From positions 129,859,203 to 129,923,202 of the forward strand of contig OY997588.1 in assembly GCA_963921825.1 (NCBI GenBank): 64,000 nucleotides of DNA, read 5' to 3'. This stretch comes from Erodium maritimum (taxonomy: Eukaryota > Streptophyta > Magnoliopsida > Geraniales > Geraniaceae). The position numbers and the translations under genes were made by a program. The notes below the pieces were generated by a model. It did no database searches. It was given only the letters and a program-made list of their open reading frames with translations, and was not told the DNA's origin. Below are positions 31,264 to 43,685 of the stretch, piece by piece. How positions within the stretch are numbered: position 1 is the first letter of the stretch; every line of letters begins with the position of its first letter.

Positions 31264-31462
31264 GCCACATCCAGAAGACGATTGGTGGTATCTTGTTTTT
31301 CATGCATATCGTCTTTTATGTTTTTGTTTGGTGTTTCACACACCATCTTTTTCTAATGAATCTATAAATATTTACTTTCAGTCTTCTCAAACTAGATGTT
31401 GTATTTTCTCAAACCATGCTTTTTGTATTCTACACATGATAGTGCGCATGCAGTTGCTAGAT
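31264..31462 (+). other. 3' flank of small ORF 3 with CTCAAAC motifs
   Basis: T-rich 3' region resembling those after ORFs 1 and 2 (TTTTCATGCATATCGTCTTTTATG). Motifs TTCTCAAACTAGATG and TTCTCAAACCATGC lie at about 31385 and 31411. Tekay TSD AGTAT is at 31463-31467. Confidence 0.6.
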
Positions 31463-31467
31463 AGTAT

Positions 31468-34190
31468 TGTCACGCCCCAATTTCAGTAACCCGAAATCGG
31501 GACGCGAACATTTTAAAACATAAAACACTTGAAACCTGTTTGAATAAAAACTCTGAAATTTCCATTTAGTTACCAAAAATAATAATATTTACAATACAAA
31601 ACGTCCCAACAAGTGGACAAGGTACAAAATCCGTCACTAGACTCAACAAAATAAAGACCAGACTCCGCTCAAAGCTCCATGAACTTCAAGAGCTAACCTA
31701 GTCCGTCCGGTGATCAGTACCTGTAGGAAAAACAGCTAGGGGTGAGCGTTCGCTCACCTCCACGGATAACAGACTGACCATGGCATAATTAGTAGAAAAA
31801 GCCAGTAACACTAAAACCAAAACCAACACCGGGACTACAGTCCCCAACTCAAGTACTCAACTGAAACACAACCCGTTACCTACCACAACAGACCCAACCT
31901 CAAACTTGTAAAGTAAAACCGATACAACCAACAATGACCTTCCCCAAAGACACGAACACGGATCAGGCTAGCCGAAGAATGCTCTGAACCTGCCGAGACT
32001 CGTACACGGATCAGGCCAGCCGAAGAATGCTCGTAACCTGCCGGGACCCGGTGACGGATCAGACTAGCCAAAGAATGCTCATAACCTTTCGGGATCCGGA
32101 CACGGAACAGGCTAGCCAAAGAATGCTCAGAACCTGTCGAGGCTCGAGTTTGGTCAGGCCAGCCAAAGAATGCTCGTAACCTGCCAAAATCCAGACCACT
32201 CCCCGACACACAGTCGGGTCGGGAAAACACAACCACCAACACAAGCAAGTTCAACAAACAGGCACTCAAGGCCACTCAAGACACCTCAACAGTCAATACT
32301 CGGGTTCAACAACCCCACGGGCCATCATGGCCTCCCAAAACACAACCACTTAACTCACGGGCTCAACAACCCCAAGACACCAATAATAACACACGGGCAC
32401 TCATGGCCACCCAAACTCAACAACAAACACAAGGGCTCTCATGGCCACCGAAACTCAACAATAAATACACGGGTTCTCATGGCCACCCAAAACGTAAATT
32501 CTAATATCACTAAGTTCTCTGTTCCTACGACACTACTAAGTGTCACATGCCTTTCTCTTAAACGCTTCAATCCCGTATCATGCTTTTCTAATATTTAAAT
32601 AACCCTAAACAACCCACGACACCCCGGTGTCACATGCAATTCTACTGTTAACTTTCCCTAATCAGGGCCGAGATCCGGCTACTTTTCCCTACCTCGTATA
32701 ACACTCCAAAAGCGCTCCACTAAACCTCGATGTAAACCCAGTCACTCGCCGAGCTTCCCTTTGCCTCGGTCCGCAACACGATCTAAAAGAACACAATTTT
32801 AAAGCACTTTTAAACTAGTACAAATAAACCAAAAACTAATGAACTTAACGCCCAAACGTAACCCCGATAAAGTCGATCACTCCCAAACTTCCCAATTACT
32901 CGACATTGTCGATAAAGGACCCTTAAAGGACCGATTCGCCCGACATGGCGAATCTGCCCGGTTTTCAATAATTGCCTTCCGGGGCTCCAAAAGCCCCCGT
33001 TTTCGTTTCTACGGTCTTAGAATAGTTCAAGGAACCCAATGCACTTGACGGAATTGAATTCCGACTTCTAAGTCAATTAATTAACGTTTAAAGTTTCTAA
33101 AACCCGTTAATTACAACTTCTCCAATTTAATTCCAATTTTCGATTCGGTTTAGGATAAATGGCCCGGGAAACATTTTAAACCACCCGAACATTAAAACCC
33201 GAGCAACCGAGCACGTGGGCCCCACCCAAGATGCTTGGCCGAACCTTAGAGTTCAACGGGGGGCTCGGCCACCATGTGGTGGCTGGTGCCAGCTCCGGCC
33301 AGCCACCTCATGGCCGGCCGGCCACCACCCACGGTGGCCGGAGCTCCTCCCGAGCCTCCAGTCACCGGAAAACGTCATTCTTCACCTCCAACCACCTCCA
33401 AAACGTCTCCAACAAACCCCCAAATTCACTACAACCCTAACCCATAGTTTTATACAAAACCCTAACTTTCCAAAGTTAACAAAACGAAGATCGGGTTAGG
33501 TCTTACCAACGAGGAAGACGAGGGGAAGACGTTTTCACCTTGCTTTGAATCGATCCAAGGGTTGAAAATCCCACAAAACCCTAGCTTCTTCACCTCCTCT
33601 CTTCTTCTCCTTCTCCTTCTCTCTCTAACTCTCTTCTTCTTTCTAATTAAAACAACTAACTCAATTATTTCTCTTTTTTTTCTCTTTAAACCCAATATGG
33701 CCGGCCACCCCCTCACCACTCCTTTCCCCCCCAAAACTAACACCACCAAAAGTTGGACAAGTGGCAAGGTGGGCCCTACACCTTTTTGAAAATATCTAGT
33801 TGATATTTTCCAATCAGTTTCGCGAAAATCGGACGTTTCGGGCCCTGAACGGGCACTTTTCCCAAGAAATTACGAAACTTGACGGGCTACAAGGAAACGG
33901 CTCAACTAAGACCGCTGCGACGACGGCTAAGCTTTTCGGGTCCAAAACGGTCCTCGAATGCACCAAAACGTCGCCTGGTGGACTTTTCCGGCGAAAAGTC
34001 AACATTTCCCAAATTGATCAGAAAGTTGCCCTGAGTCCCCTGGAACTCATTTTGGTCGATAACGGGGTCAACTTAAGTCCGGCATGACCCTCGGGGTCAA
34101 TTTAGGTTAAGTTTAGTGTCTGTCTTAAAATTTTTAAATTTTCCTGTTTTTCGCAGGTTTGACTGACGTTGACCAGAAGTGGTTATTACA
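31468..34190 (-). repeat. Tekay 3' LTR (2,723 bp)
   Basis: TGTCACGCCCC...GGTTATTACA. It matches the 5' LTR (43701-45938 plus 54731-55220) along its whole length, with scattered substitutions (CCCGAAATCGGG against CCCGAACTCGGG at the start) and small indels, for example a stretch near 44700 found only in the 5' LTR. Contains a 48-bp tandem repeat. Confidence 0.95.
31953..32190 (-). repeat. 48-bp tandem repeat, five units, in Tekay LTR
   Basis: GATCAGGCTAGCC-type unit starts recur about every 48 bp (31961, 32009, 32057, 32105, 32153). Because 48 is divisible by three, a 131-codon minus-strand frame stays open (31880-32275) and shows a 16-residue repeat like YEHSLASLIRVRV. The same array and frame exist in the other LTR at about 44194-44420. 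Probably not a gene. Confidence 0.8.
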
Positions 34191-37100
34191 GTCTACCCCC
34201 CTTAAAGGAATTTCCTCCACGAAATTTAAAACAGACGTACCTCGGGAGTCGAATAGGCCGGGATACTTCGCGCGAACCTCGTCCTCACGTTCCCACGTCG
34301 ACTCAGCCCCGTGATGTTTCCACTGCACTCGGACCAAGCGAATAATCTTGCTTCCCAGTAGGACCTGCTCCCGTGTGTCCATGATCCGAACCGTCTGCTC
34401 CTCATAGTAGACATCGTCAGCCACCTCAATATCAGTCCACTCGATGACGTGGGAGGGTTCTGCGTTGTACTGCCGCAACTGGGATACGTGGAAGACGTCA
34501 TGGACTCTCCCAAGCTGCGGTGGCAACGCCAGGCGATAAGCCATTGCTTCCACTCTGCCCAAGATCTCGAACGGGCCTATGTACCTCAGAGCCAACTTGC
34601 CCCCGCTGCGCCTGAACCGCACCAACCCCTTCCTCGGGCTCACCTTCAGGAACACGTGATCCCCGACTGCAAGCTCAAGAGGTCGACGTCGCCTGTCGGC
34701 ATAACTCTTCTACCGGCTCTACGCGGTCCTCAACCGATCGCGGATCAGTGCGACCTTCTCCGTCGTCTCTCTAACAAGATCTGGCCCCAGCAGACTCTTG
34801 TCCCCCACCTCTGCCCAACACACTGGTGACCGACACGGCCTCCCATACAACGCTTCGAAAGGTGCCATCCCGATACTGGCCTGGAAGCTGTTGTTGTAGG
34901 CGAACTCGGCCAACGGCAGGTGGGTCTCCCAAGATCCCCTGAAATCCAGCACACATGCTCGCAGCATGTCCTCCAAGATCTGAATGGTACGCTCAGACTG
35001 ACCGTCTGTCTGAGGATGATGTGTTGTGCTGAGTAGAACCTCGGTCCCTAGTGCCTTCTGCAGACTCGGCCAAAACCTGGACGTGAAGCGGGGATCCCTG
35101 TCAGATACTATCGACACCGGGACCCCGTGGAGACGCACTATCTCCTGAATATATAAGCTGCTCAACTTGTCTACCGGGTCAGTCATCCTCATCGCCAGGA
35201 AGTGGGCCGACTTGGTCAACCGGTCAACCACCACCCACACGGCGTCGTTTCCCTTTGGCGATCTCGGTAGCCCGCACACGAAATCCATCGTAATGTGCTC
35301 CCACTTCCACTGAGCAATCGGTAGTGGTTGTAACAATCCCGCGGGACGCTGATGCTCGGCCTTCACCTGCTGACAGACGAGGCATCTCGACACAAACTCT
35401 GCGACTGCTCTCCTCATCCCGCGCCACCAGTACTGCCGTCTGAGGTCACGATACATCTTGGTGCCCCCCGGATGCACTGTAAGACGCGAATGGTGTGCCT
35501 CTCGTAACACGGCGTCTCTACAGTTAACCGGCACGAACAGCCCCCCGCGGTACCGTAATCCCCAATCAATACTGTCCTCCCAGCCCACCACCTCGTCACC
35601 CCTGACGACTCTCTCGCGGATCTCTGACGCCTCAACGTCCTCTGTCTGCGCCTCCAACACTTGGGCAAGCAGTGAGGGCTGAGCCACCAGTGAGCACATG
35701 GCCACGCCGCCAGTAATCTCCTCTAGCTCAAGCCCGAACGTGCTCAGCCCCCCCCCCATCATGCCCCACTCTCGGACTGATAAGCTGGCGAGGCTCGGAA
35801 CTGACTTCCTACTCAAGGCGTCGGCGACAACGTTCGCCTTGCCAGGATGGTAGTGTAGCTCGAAGTCGTACTCCTCGAGTAGTTCCATCCACCGTCGTTG
35901 ACGCATGTTCAGGTCTCTCTGGGAAAATATGTACTTGAGGCTCTTGTGATCCGAGAACACCTGAAACCCCTCGTCATACAGATAATAACGCCAGCTCTTT
36001 AGCGTAAATACGACTGCTGCGAGCTCCAAGTCGTGGGTAGGGTAGTTGCGCTCGTGCGTCTTCAGCTGCCTGGAGCCATAAGCCACAACTCTGCCCAACT
36101 GCATCAGCACGCAGCCCAGTCCCTCTCCGGACGCATCACAGTAAACATCATAACCGATCCCTCGCTCGGGCACCACTAACACTGGAGCTGTAGTGAGTCG
36201 AGTCTTCAACTCCGCGAATGCACGCTCACAGTCATCTGTCCACACGAACCCGACACCCTTGCGCGTCAACAGAGTCATCGGCGCGGCTAGTCGTGCAAAG
36301 TCCTGGACGAATCGACGATAGTAGCCTGCCAACCCCAGAAAGCTGCGGATCTCGAAAACACTCGTGGGCCGTGCCCACTTCGAGACCGCGTCGATCTTCG
36401 ACGGATCGACCAGGATACCGTCACGGGACACGATGTGGCCGAGGAATCTCACCTCAGAGAGCCAGAACTCGCACTTCTCCCGGTTGGCATATAGTTGATG
36501 CTCGTGCAGTAGTGTCAAAACCGCCCTCAGATGTGACTTATGTGCCGCCTTGTTCTGCGAATATACCAGGATGTGGTCCACGAACACCACCACAAACTGA
36601 TCTAGGTAAGGCCGGAAGATGCTGTTCATCAGGTCCATGAACGCTGCAGGTGCGTTCGTCAGTCCGAAGGGCATCACCAGGAACTCGTAGTGCCCATAGC
36701 GTGTCCGGAATGCAGTCTTTGCGACGTCCCCCTCACGGACTCGCAACTGATAATAACCGGATCGCAGATCGATCTTCGAGAAGTAGGTCGCCCCTCTCAA
36801 CTGGTCGAATAAGTCATCGATCCTCGGCATCGGGTATCGGTTCTTCACCGTAACCCGGTTCAGCTTCCGGTAATCTATACACATCCGTAGCTCTCCACTC
36901 TTCTTCTTCACGAAGAGTGCTGGTGCTCCCCACGGCGATGCACTCGGACAGATAAACCCCTTCTGCTGAAGCTCCTCTAGCTGACGCTTCAGCTCAGTCA
37001 ACTCTGCCGGCGCAAACCTGTACGGCGCCATCGATATCGCCGTCGTTCCCGGCACCAGGTCAATCCCGAACTCCACCTCACGAACCGGTGGCAGCCCGCT

Positions 37101-37540
37101 CAACTCCTCCGGGAAGACCTCGGGGAACTCGCATACCACTCTCGGTAACTCTCGGCTCTACACCGCCGATACTTCCTCCTCAGCGGACAATGCTGACAGG
37201 AGGACCCCGCTCTTACTACCCAAAACACACGTCACCTTCGTGCCACCCACTGTCACTGTCACTCGTCGCCTGTAGCAATCGATATTGGCTCGGTACCTCG
37301 ACAGCCAATCCATTCCCAAGATCACATCAAAGGTAGTCATCCCCAACTCGAGAAGATCACCAGGGCAAGGACAGTCTGCGACTCTAATCTCGCAGGCACG
37401 ACATACTCTAGTCAACGATACACCACCCCCAACTGGGGTTTCCAGGCATAGGGGTGGACTCAACGGCTCTAAGCTCAACCCCAGCCTCTCGGCACAGCCC
37501 GACGAAATAAAAGAGTGCGATGCCCTGGTATCAAACAAGA
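34134..37540 (-). pseudogene. Tekay pol: protease, RT, RNase H, integrase, chromodomain
   Basis: One continuous frame on the minus strand apart from in-frame TAG codons (about 37155, 34719, 34710). Protease keeps LFDT.ASHSF and ILGMDWL, but the active triplet is DTR, not DTG. RT has FVDH where F(V/I)DD is expected (His codon 36573-36575), removing a catalytic Asp. RNase H reads [13 protein letters not shown]. Integrase has the HHCC region ([25 protein letters not shown]) and acidic residues in [18 protein letters not shown] and [11 protein letters not shown]. The SH3-like part (YIGPFEILGRV, VFHVSQLRQY) and the chromodomain (IRLVRVQWKHHG..STWERED) follow. It cannot encode an active polyprotein. 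Confidence 0.92.
34191..34210 (-). promoter_or_regulatory. Tekay polypurine tract
   Basis: On the minus strand AAGGGGGGTAGAC directly precedes the 3' LTR, the priming site for plus-strand synthesis. Confidence 0.85.
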
Positions 37541-37645
37541 ATAAAGCCCATAAATGATACAATAAACACATTCTCATGTGTCTCATCTTTCCTGCCAAGT
37601 GCGCATGGCCCCCGCCCTTGCCACTTCCAATTCCCTTGTTGACCA

Positions 37646-37879
37646 TCAGAATATCCTTGGATCCCAGATCCCTGATATATTCTTCTCAGCAATTAATGAC
37701 ACTTCATGTAACTCTGATATGGTCTTAGAGACAGCCTTGTCAAGGACATATTCTTTGCGTTCAGACTTGAGGACTATCCTCAAAATTCTGTACCAGTCCA
37801 AATAGTTTGTCCCATTTAGCTTGACCCTGTCAAGAATGGTTTTTAATGACAAACTATTAATGTTCGCTGAATTTGCCAT
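37646..37879 (-). pseudogene. Copia gag, N-terminal 77 codons
   Basis: MANSANINSLSLKTILDRVK, then LNGTNYLDWYRILRIVLKSERKEYVL, is the standard start of plant copia gag (UBN2/gag_3 type). It ends at a stop after a premature join. A short Gly/Lys-rich remnant (NKGIGSGKGG, 37560-37640) comes from further along gag, so the middle of gag is deleted. The zinc knuckle is missing. Confidence 0.75.
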
Positions 37880-39424
37880 TTGATCTACAACAGATAAAAT
37901 TCAATCAGTAAACTGAATAAATTTTATGAAGATCAAGCTTAAACACCAACAATCGATTCTAAACCTTTAGAATCTGAAACCAAGATCCTTGATTCACTCG
38001 ATTAACCTGAACTAATGCTCACCACTTAATCGAGCTATGTAGGTAGGACTCCATCCAATCACATCCAATGTGACTCCTGGCTAGGGTATGTACTTATGTA
38101 CACGACTTACCCTATCTGTTACCCTAGCTCAACCTCAGGCTGAGAATCGTAGTCGGGTCCACCAATTTTCAACTATGGCTCGTCACTATGTAGGTGCTCC
38201 GCTAATGCGCACGACACCCACATATGTCGTCCAAACCTACTACCCCGCTTCCCCATGGATGCTCCGCTAATGCGCACGACACCCATAGGACGGGGAGGTA
38301 GTAAGGTGTTGATGATTGGGAGGTATCGGACATGACCCGCTTTTACTTGTCCAGTTGTGTTCAAAACTTTGGCACATCCTAGATGCGATGAGCACATCAA
38401 CTACATTCCAAATGCAATGATGCCTCAAATTACATCCAATGTAATTCTTCCTTTGAACCCGTCAACTACATCCAATGCAATGATGGTTCTAAGGGTTCAC
38501 ACACAAGGATTAAAATTCCAATTTTATCTTTGCATGTGAGGTGATATGCTCGGTAAATAAAGTTAAGCATGCAATTCTAAAACACATAGAATTAATCATG
38601 CATAAACTAAACCAAGCATAAAGCGATAAATGTGCACATAATAGCCCCCTAAACTAACTCCCACTAGCTTCTTGAGCTCCACCGACTCCAAGCCGATGCC
38701 AACACCCGAAAAGCCACCAAATGACATTTTCGCCCTTTCTTCGTCTTGAGTAAAATATTACAATTTAATACACGACTCGCAGGTCGAGAATAAATAAATA
38801 TTACAAACAAGTGGTTCGACGACCACACCTTGAAATAATAATTACACGCTAACTCTAACGGCTCGCAGGCCGTGAAAAGCGATACATAATTAAATCGAGC
38901 TCGGGGCTATTATGTACACCATGCCAACATCACATCACACATCGTGTTATCAAACAAGCATGTTATCAAACATCATGTGATTTTCCGGATTTAATTAATA
39001 GCCAAGTTTCGAAAATTTTTGATGCTCGGTTTATCGAAACCGTTCAAAAATGAAACTTTTGAACATTTGATCTTCGAGTTCGTCATGACGGTTCCAAACT
39101 CGTCATATCTAACAAAACGGTTTAGAATTGGAATATCAACCATCCAATGGTCATGCTTAGCCTAGCTCCGTCCAACGGAGCCCCGTTCGGTCCCGGTTTC
39201 GGCTCCCCGAGAGTCCCGCTCCCGAGACCCGAAAAATCAAAAAAAATTTCAAAATTTCCAGATTTGAAATAATTTTCAAAAATTCATTTTACATGCATTA
39301 AATCCATGAACAAGAATTTAAAACATGTTATCAAACAATTTAGCAAAACAACATGCCAAAAAACGAAACTTTCAAGCAAAACCGAAACTTTGAACACCGT
39401 CTTGTGAATCCAGAAGGTAGCACT
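37880..39424 (-). other. Copia long leader, with 26-bp direct repeat
   Basis: 1.5 kb of non-coding DNA between primer site and gag ATG, long for copia. A 26-bp sequence starting TGCTCCGCTAATGCGC occurs at 38195-38220 and 38260-38285; motifs TCACATCCAATGTGA and ACATCCAATGCAATGATG repeat between 38060 and 38480. No gene. Confidence 0.6.
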
Positions 39425-39436
39425 GCTCTGATACCA
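39425..39436 (-). promoter_or_regulatory. Copia primer binding site (tRNA-iMet)
   Basis: TGGTATCAGAGC on the minus strand, directly after the LTR end CCCAACA plus one base. Confidence 0.88.
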
Positions 39437-39437
39437 C

Positions 39438-41125
39438 TGTTGGGTCTCGAGGTAGGGTTGGAGATGAACCAACTCGCAGCGGAAAATCAATGAAAACCAA
39501 GAGACGATTAAAACCATGAAACAACTAACAAAGAATGGATTCACAAGAGAAAAATTCAGCACTAGTTCTTACCAAAACAAAAACACCGGTTAACGAATGA
39601 TTGGCTTGAGTCTCCAAGACGCCTACGTATCCACATGGGAATCAAAGCCACGTAGTTCTTCTCTTTGAGGACTCAAGAACACAAACATGGAGGTGGAAAC
39701 TAGCCAAACCCGAAATGGCCATGGAAGAGGGAGAGAAAATGTGTTTCCTATTCTTGTCTTGTGTTTGTTATGTTGAAAAAAGATGACTTAAACATAACAA
39801 AACCCATACTTGTCCAACTAAAGGCATGGGACAAGTATGGTGTCAAGTAAGGTGTAAATAGGACAAAGTATGGCAAGACAAGATTGGGTTAGGTGGTGAA
39901 TCACCAACACCTTAATCCTTGTCTTGCTTACTTAGTACTAATTAATCAAGATTTGATTAATTAGTTCCATGGGCCTTGGTTGCATGGGCCTTTCATGGGC
40001 CTCTTGGAACATGGCCCGTGGCCATTTCCAACGAGGTCCCGTGATTCGCTCATCGCCTCCATGCCTTCCATACCGGAAATGTCCAACATTATCCGACGCG
40101 ATCAATCCCAAGACTCCAAGCCTTGTCTCGATCCGTAAAGTCCTATTCACTTACGGGCACATGACCCAAAACCCAGTTTTGGTCATGTCCCGAGACAACT
40201 CCCTTTTGGCCATTCTCCATAAATGTGTCAATGAGTTTCATCCTCCGGTGTGACCCTTAGGTTTATGCATGTCAATAGATCAACGTAAAATCCCATTTTA
40301 CTTGATCCTATTTAAGTGGCAACTAATGAGACTTTAGTATTGCCTGACACTACATAACGAATCGACCCTGTCGATTCTAACCTTTCCGTCGTCCCTGTCA
40401 TTATCCTTTTATCTCTGATATCCTGATTGAGATAAGGCATAGAGCCGTCATCCTTATTATTCTCAATCACCGTTCCTTGATATGTGAGATGACTAAAGAT
40501 ATGATACCCAGTATCATGTGCATGGCCATGCTATTCTTCCAGTCACTCTCGATCAAACGGCCGAGAACCGATATCTTTCCCATACCTTAGTACGAGGGAT
40601 AAATCCCTTAGCCGTCTTTCGTGTCACTCATGTAGCCCGTCCCCAAGCCAATCCTGTCCGTTATGGAAGCCCTGTTACGGACAACGTTAGGCTCAGGTCA
40701 AACTCAGTTGTTGACTACATAGCGATCACAAAGACTCCTTGGTCTAAGGATACATAACAAGCTACAACACTGAATATGTTCATGACTTAATCTATGGCAC
40801 ATATTCAGGGCGGGTCGTCAAATATCATGTCCCACATGATATCTATGATCAGACTCCGGAATCCCATTCCAATGACTAACAGAACGTAAGTCATAAATAG
40901 CCATCTTTCATACTAGTCGCTTCTAGTGAAGCTTTGTTGACTAGGGACCCATCGAGTGTGATCTATCTCGATCTATGGTTCTATTCACATGGTGGGCATA
41001 GATCAGAGCACACATCGATATATTACTCCAACACATAAGTAATATAAAGCCGCTTTAATTTTATTGCTAACAATGATATATACATTTGGACATTTAGGAT
41101 TGAACTACGGGCACTAAGACTAACA
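39438..41125 (-). repeat. Copia 5' LTR (1,688 bp)
   Basis: In plus orientation TGTTGGGTCTCG...AGACTAACA, so inverted TG...CA ends. It is adjacent to the primer site. No second LTR in the window. Confidence 0.8.
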
Positions 41126-42725
41126 CTTGGATGGTCTCGCGGTACGTGCTAGGTCCTGGGGCTCTGGAGTCGGTGACTGCATATACTCTCCCCTGCGAGG
41201 CTTGCTGCCTCTGACCCGGCGCACTGGCCGCTGAATACCCGTGACTCTGCTACTGTCTCGGAATCGGTGCGCTCGTAGACGGCCGTGACGGCCTCGGCTG
41301 CTGACTCTGTCGAGGGCGACCCCTGGGCAACTGTACTGTCCGCGACTGCTGCGGTCGCTACGCTGATGTCTCTCCCAACTACTCGCGGCACCATGCCATA
41401 GTGTGTCCCATCCGGCCACACCGGAGACAGCTGGCCTCGTCGGCTCTTGACCCCGAGCTCTGGCCTGTCCGGCTGGTCGATGGTGGTGTCGTGTGTCCTC
41501 CTCTCGCTCTGCACCCTCGCTGCAAGTGGCCTGTCTCCCCGTAGAGATAACATGTCGGCCCCCTCTCTGAGACGGCTGGCCCTAATGATGCTATTGACCC
41601 CTGCTGTCTCGATCCACTCTGATGAGGCGGCGGTCGGAAGAATCCCGCGATCCTCTGCCTCCGCGAGTCTCGTGAGTCTGACGGCCCTGAAAAGCTGGTC
41701 GGCCGTGGTCGAACCTTGCGGGTCCTGGCCGTGTCTCGAATACCCTGCTCCACCGTCGCCGCGGTGTCCACGAGATCCGTATACTTCCGCAGCCTCAAGG
41801 CGAGGACCTGGTTCCGAATCCCCAGCCTTAGTCATCCCTGGAACCGCAGGCAACGGTTCGTCTCGCTCATCACCATCTCTGGCGCGAATCTGGCCAAGGC
41901 TGTGAACCTGGCCTCGTACTCTGCTACCGTGGACCCTCCTTGCTCCAGGTCTAAGAACTACCGATGTCGCTCCAGCCGAGCCGACTCGGGAAAGTACTGT
42001 GACATGAACACCTCCTGGAAGATGCTGTAGTCGTATCCAACCGTGTCCTTCACACGCCCCCACCAGTGGTAGGCGCTGTCTCTCAGCTGATGGGCCGCAA
42101 AGGACACCCTGCGATGGCCATCCTCGACACCCGATGTATCCAGGTCTCGCGTGACCTGCTCTAGCCACCTCTCGGCTAGGTCGGGGTTCGGCTCCCCGAC
42201 AAAAGTAGGTATCCCGAGCTTCAGGAAATCTAGTAGTGCTCGGGAGGTATGATCCTCTGTCTGAACGGCCCTTACCGGAACCGCGGCTGTCTCTGGTGCT
42301 GGCGAAGCCGACTCTCGGCTGGCGATGACCGCCACCAAACTCTGAACTGTCCTGGTCAGCTCATCTAGGGCAGTCATAACCGGAGGGTCCGCGACTAGCG
42401 GAACACTGGGGGTGCCTGTAGATGGCCCCGCGTCGCTTCTCCTGTCTTCTCCGATAGGAGTGCCCTGCACCTCCGCGTACTCGGCGGGCTCAACGGTTGG
42501 CACCCTCCTCGGTGCCCCTACTGACCGTCCCCGCCGGCCTCGCGTGGGTGCCCGACCCCGTGTTCCTGCTGCTCGTCCGCGTCTACCGCGAGCCATAATC
42601 AGTATCCTCTGCACGGATACACGCAAACGTTCAGTTGCGAACTCAAATAAAGACGACAGTTCAAAAACACTAACGTTCACCCGGTCTACGCTTACACTAG
42701 CGTGCTTATCACTAAAGCGCCACAC
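41126..42725 (-). pseudogene. Tekay gag with zinc knuckles, several TAG stops
   Basis: Starts at 42725 (an upstream ATG; MARGRRGRAAGTRGR follows at about 42595) and runs leftwards in one frame. The capsid part has LGIPTFVGEPNPDLAERWLE and YHWWGRVKDT. After an in-frame TAG (about 41958) it continues through LRLGIRNQVLALRLRKYTDL. The first zinc knuckle is damaged (CYLYGETGHLQRGC, second Cys replaced by Tyr) and the second intact (CLRCGRMGHTMAWC). Further TAG codons follow (about 41376, 41355, 41260) where Gln is plausible. It ends in QGRVYAVTDS..., the usual gag-protease link, cut by the copia insertion. Confidence 0.85.
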
Positions 42726-43685
42726 CGCTCAAGCTAAACATACTTTAAATATAGTATTAGTAAACGAGACCTCAACGAGACCACACCGACGTGCACCACA
42801 CAAGCGACGACAAACCAACCCACACAACGAAACGACAGCCACCAAAATTTTGAAAACGCCCCACTGGACCAGGCCGGTAACCAGAACCTGCTGGGCCACA
42901 CGCCGGGCCGGCAACCAGAACCAGCCGGGCCACTCGCCGGGCCGGCGTCCTGCCCTTGCCGGACCCCATTCCGGGCCGGCAGGCAACCCCTGCCGTGCCC
43001 CGTCCCGGGCCGGCAGGCAGCACCTGCCGTGCCCCGTTCCGGGTCGGCACCAAAGTCCTACCATTCCACCTACCGGGGCAAACCAATGACTCCTATCTCG
43101 TAGCGATGATGAAAACCGCCCTACTTACACCCGCTGTATCTACCCTAGGGTATTCGTAACTCTACCGGCTAATAACGATCATTTCCTTAGTACGTCGCAG
43201 ACATTCAACCACTAAACAAATAACGCACATACGACAACTCAGGACCGACCTCAATCATAAGCCAACACGGCCGAATAACAACACGACCACACGACCCCCG
43301 CTCACTGGGTCAACCAAAGTCAAACACACGCCCACAGGGCCAATCAAGTTCAAAACACGCCAACAGGGCCAACAATTTTAAAACTTTCACCCCTTTCATT
43401 TTAAAACTTCATTCCTTGACATCACGTAGTTACAACCCGGTCCGGGCGTCCCCGAACCACGTTGTACCGACTTGACATCAACACCGTCACGTTCGACTAC
43501 AGGAGTGCTCCTGAGTCGACCCGCGACAGTTTAAAAATAGTTCACGCAATCACACACAATCAGTATGCCAGCAACAAAATACTGTAACATACGCACAAAC
43601 AAAAACAAGACTCAGGACATGACGGGTCTACACTGACTCGACTCTCCCACCTAATTGACGGACAGTCCGACGTTTGAAACCTCGA
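42726..43685 (-). other. Tekay leader
   Basis: Non-coding DNA between primer site and gag, carrying a 34-bp tandem repeat. The small ORFs here follow the repeat and are not supported as genes. Confidence 0.7.
42872..43075 (-). repeat. 34-bp GC-rich tandem repeat, six units
   Basis: GGCCGGC-type unit starts at 42872, 42906, 42940, 42974, 43008 and 43042, a regular 34-bp period with diverging interiors (CCTGCCGTGCCCCGT in later units). Confidence 0.88.

Larger units (their letters stand above)
37545..41125 (-). mobile_element. Ty1/copia element, 3' part deleted, nested in Tekay
   Basis: The right edge is a copia 5' LTR (39438-41125) followed on the minus strand by an iMet primer site, a 1.55-kb leader and the start of gag (37879). 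Past gag codon 77 the sequence jumps to a Lys/Gly-rich stretch and then into Tekay protease near 37540. Protease, integrase, RT and the 3' LTR are missing. Tekay sequence just right of the element is CTTGG (41126-41130), the expected TSD, but its left copy is gone. A deletion therefore removed the copia 3' part and a few dozen bases of Tekay. Confidence 0.75.

Noticed and set aside
36218..36640. 140-codon plus-strand frame
   Set aside because: Antisense shadow of Tekay reverse transcriptase.
41149..42168. 339-codon minus-strand frame
   Set aside because: Shadow of Tekay gag; the true gag frame (capsid WLE..., CCHC knuckles) is another frame over the same DNA.
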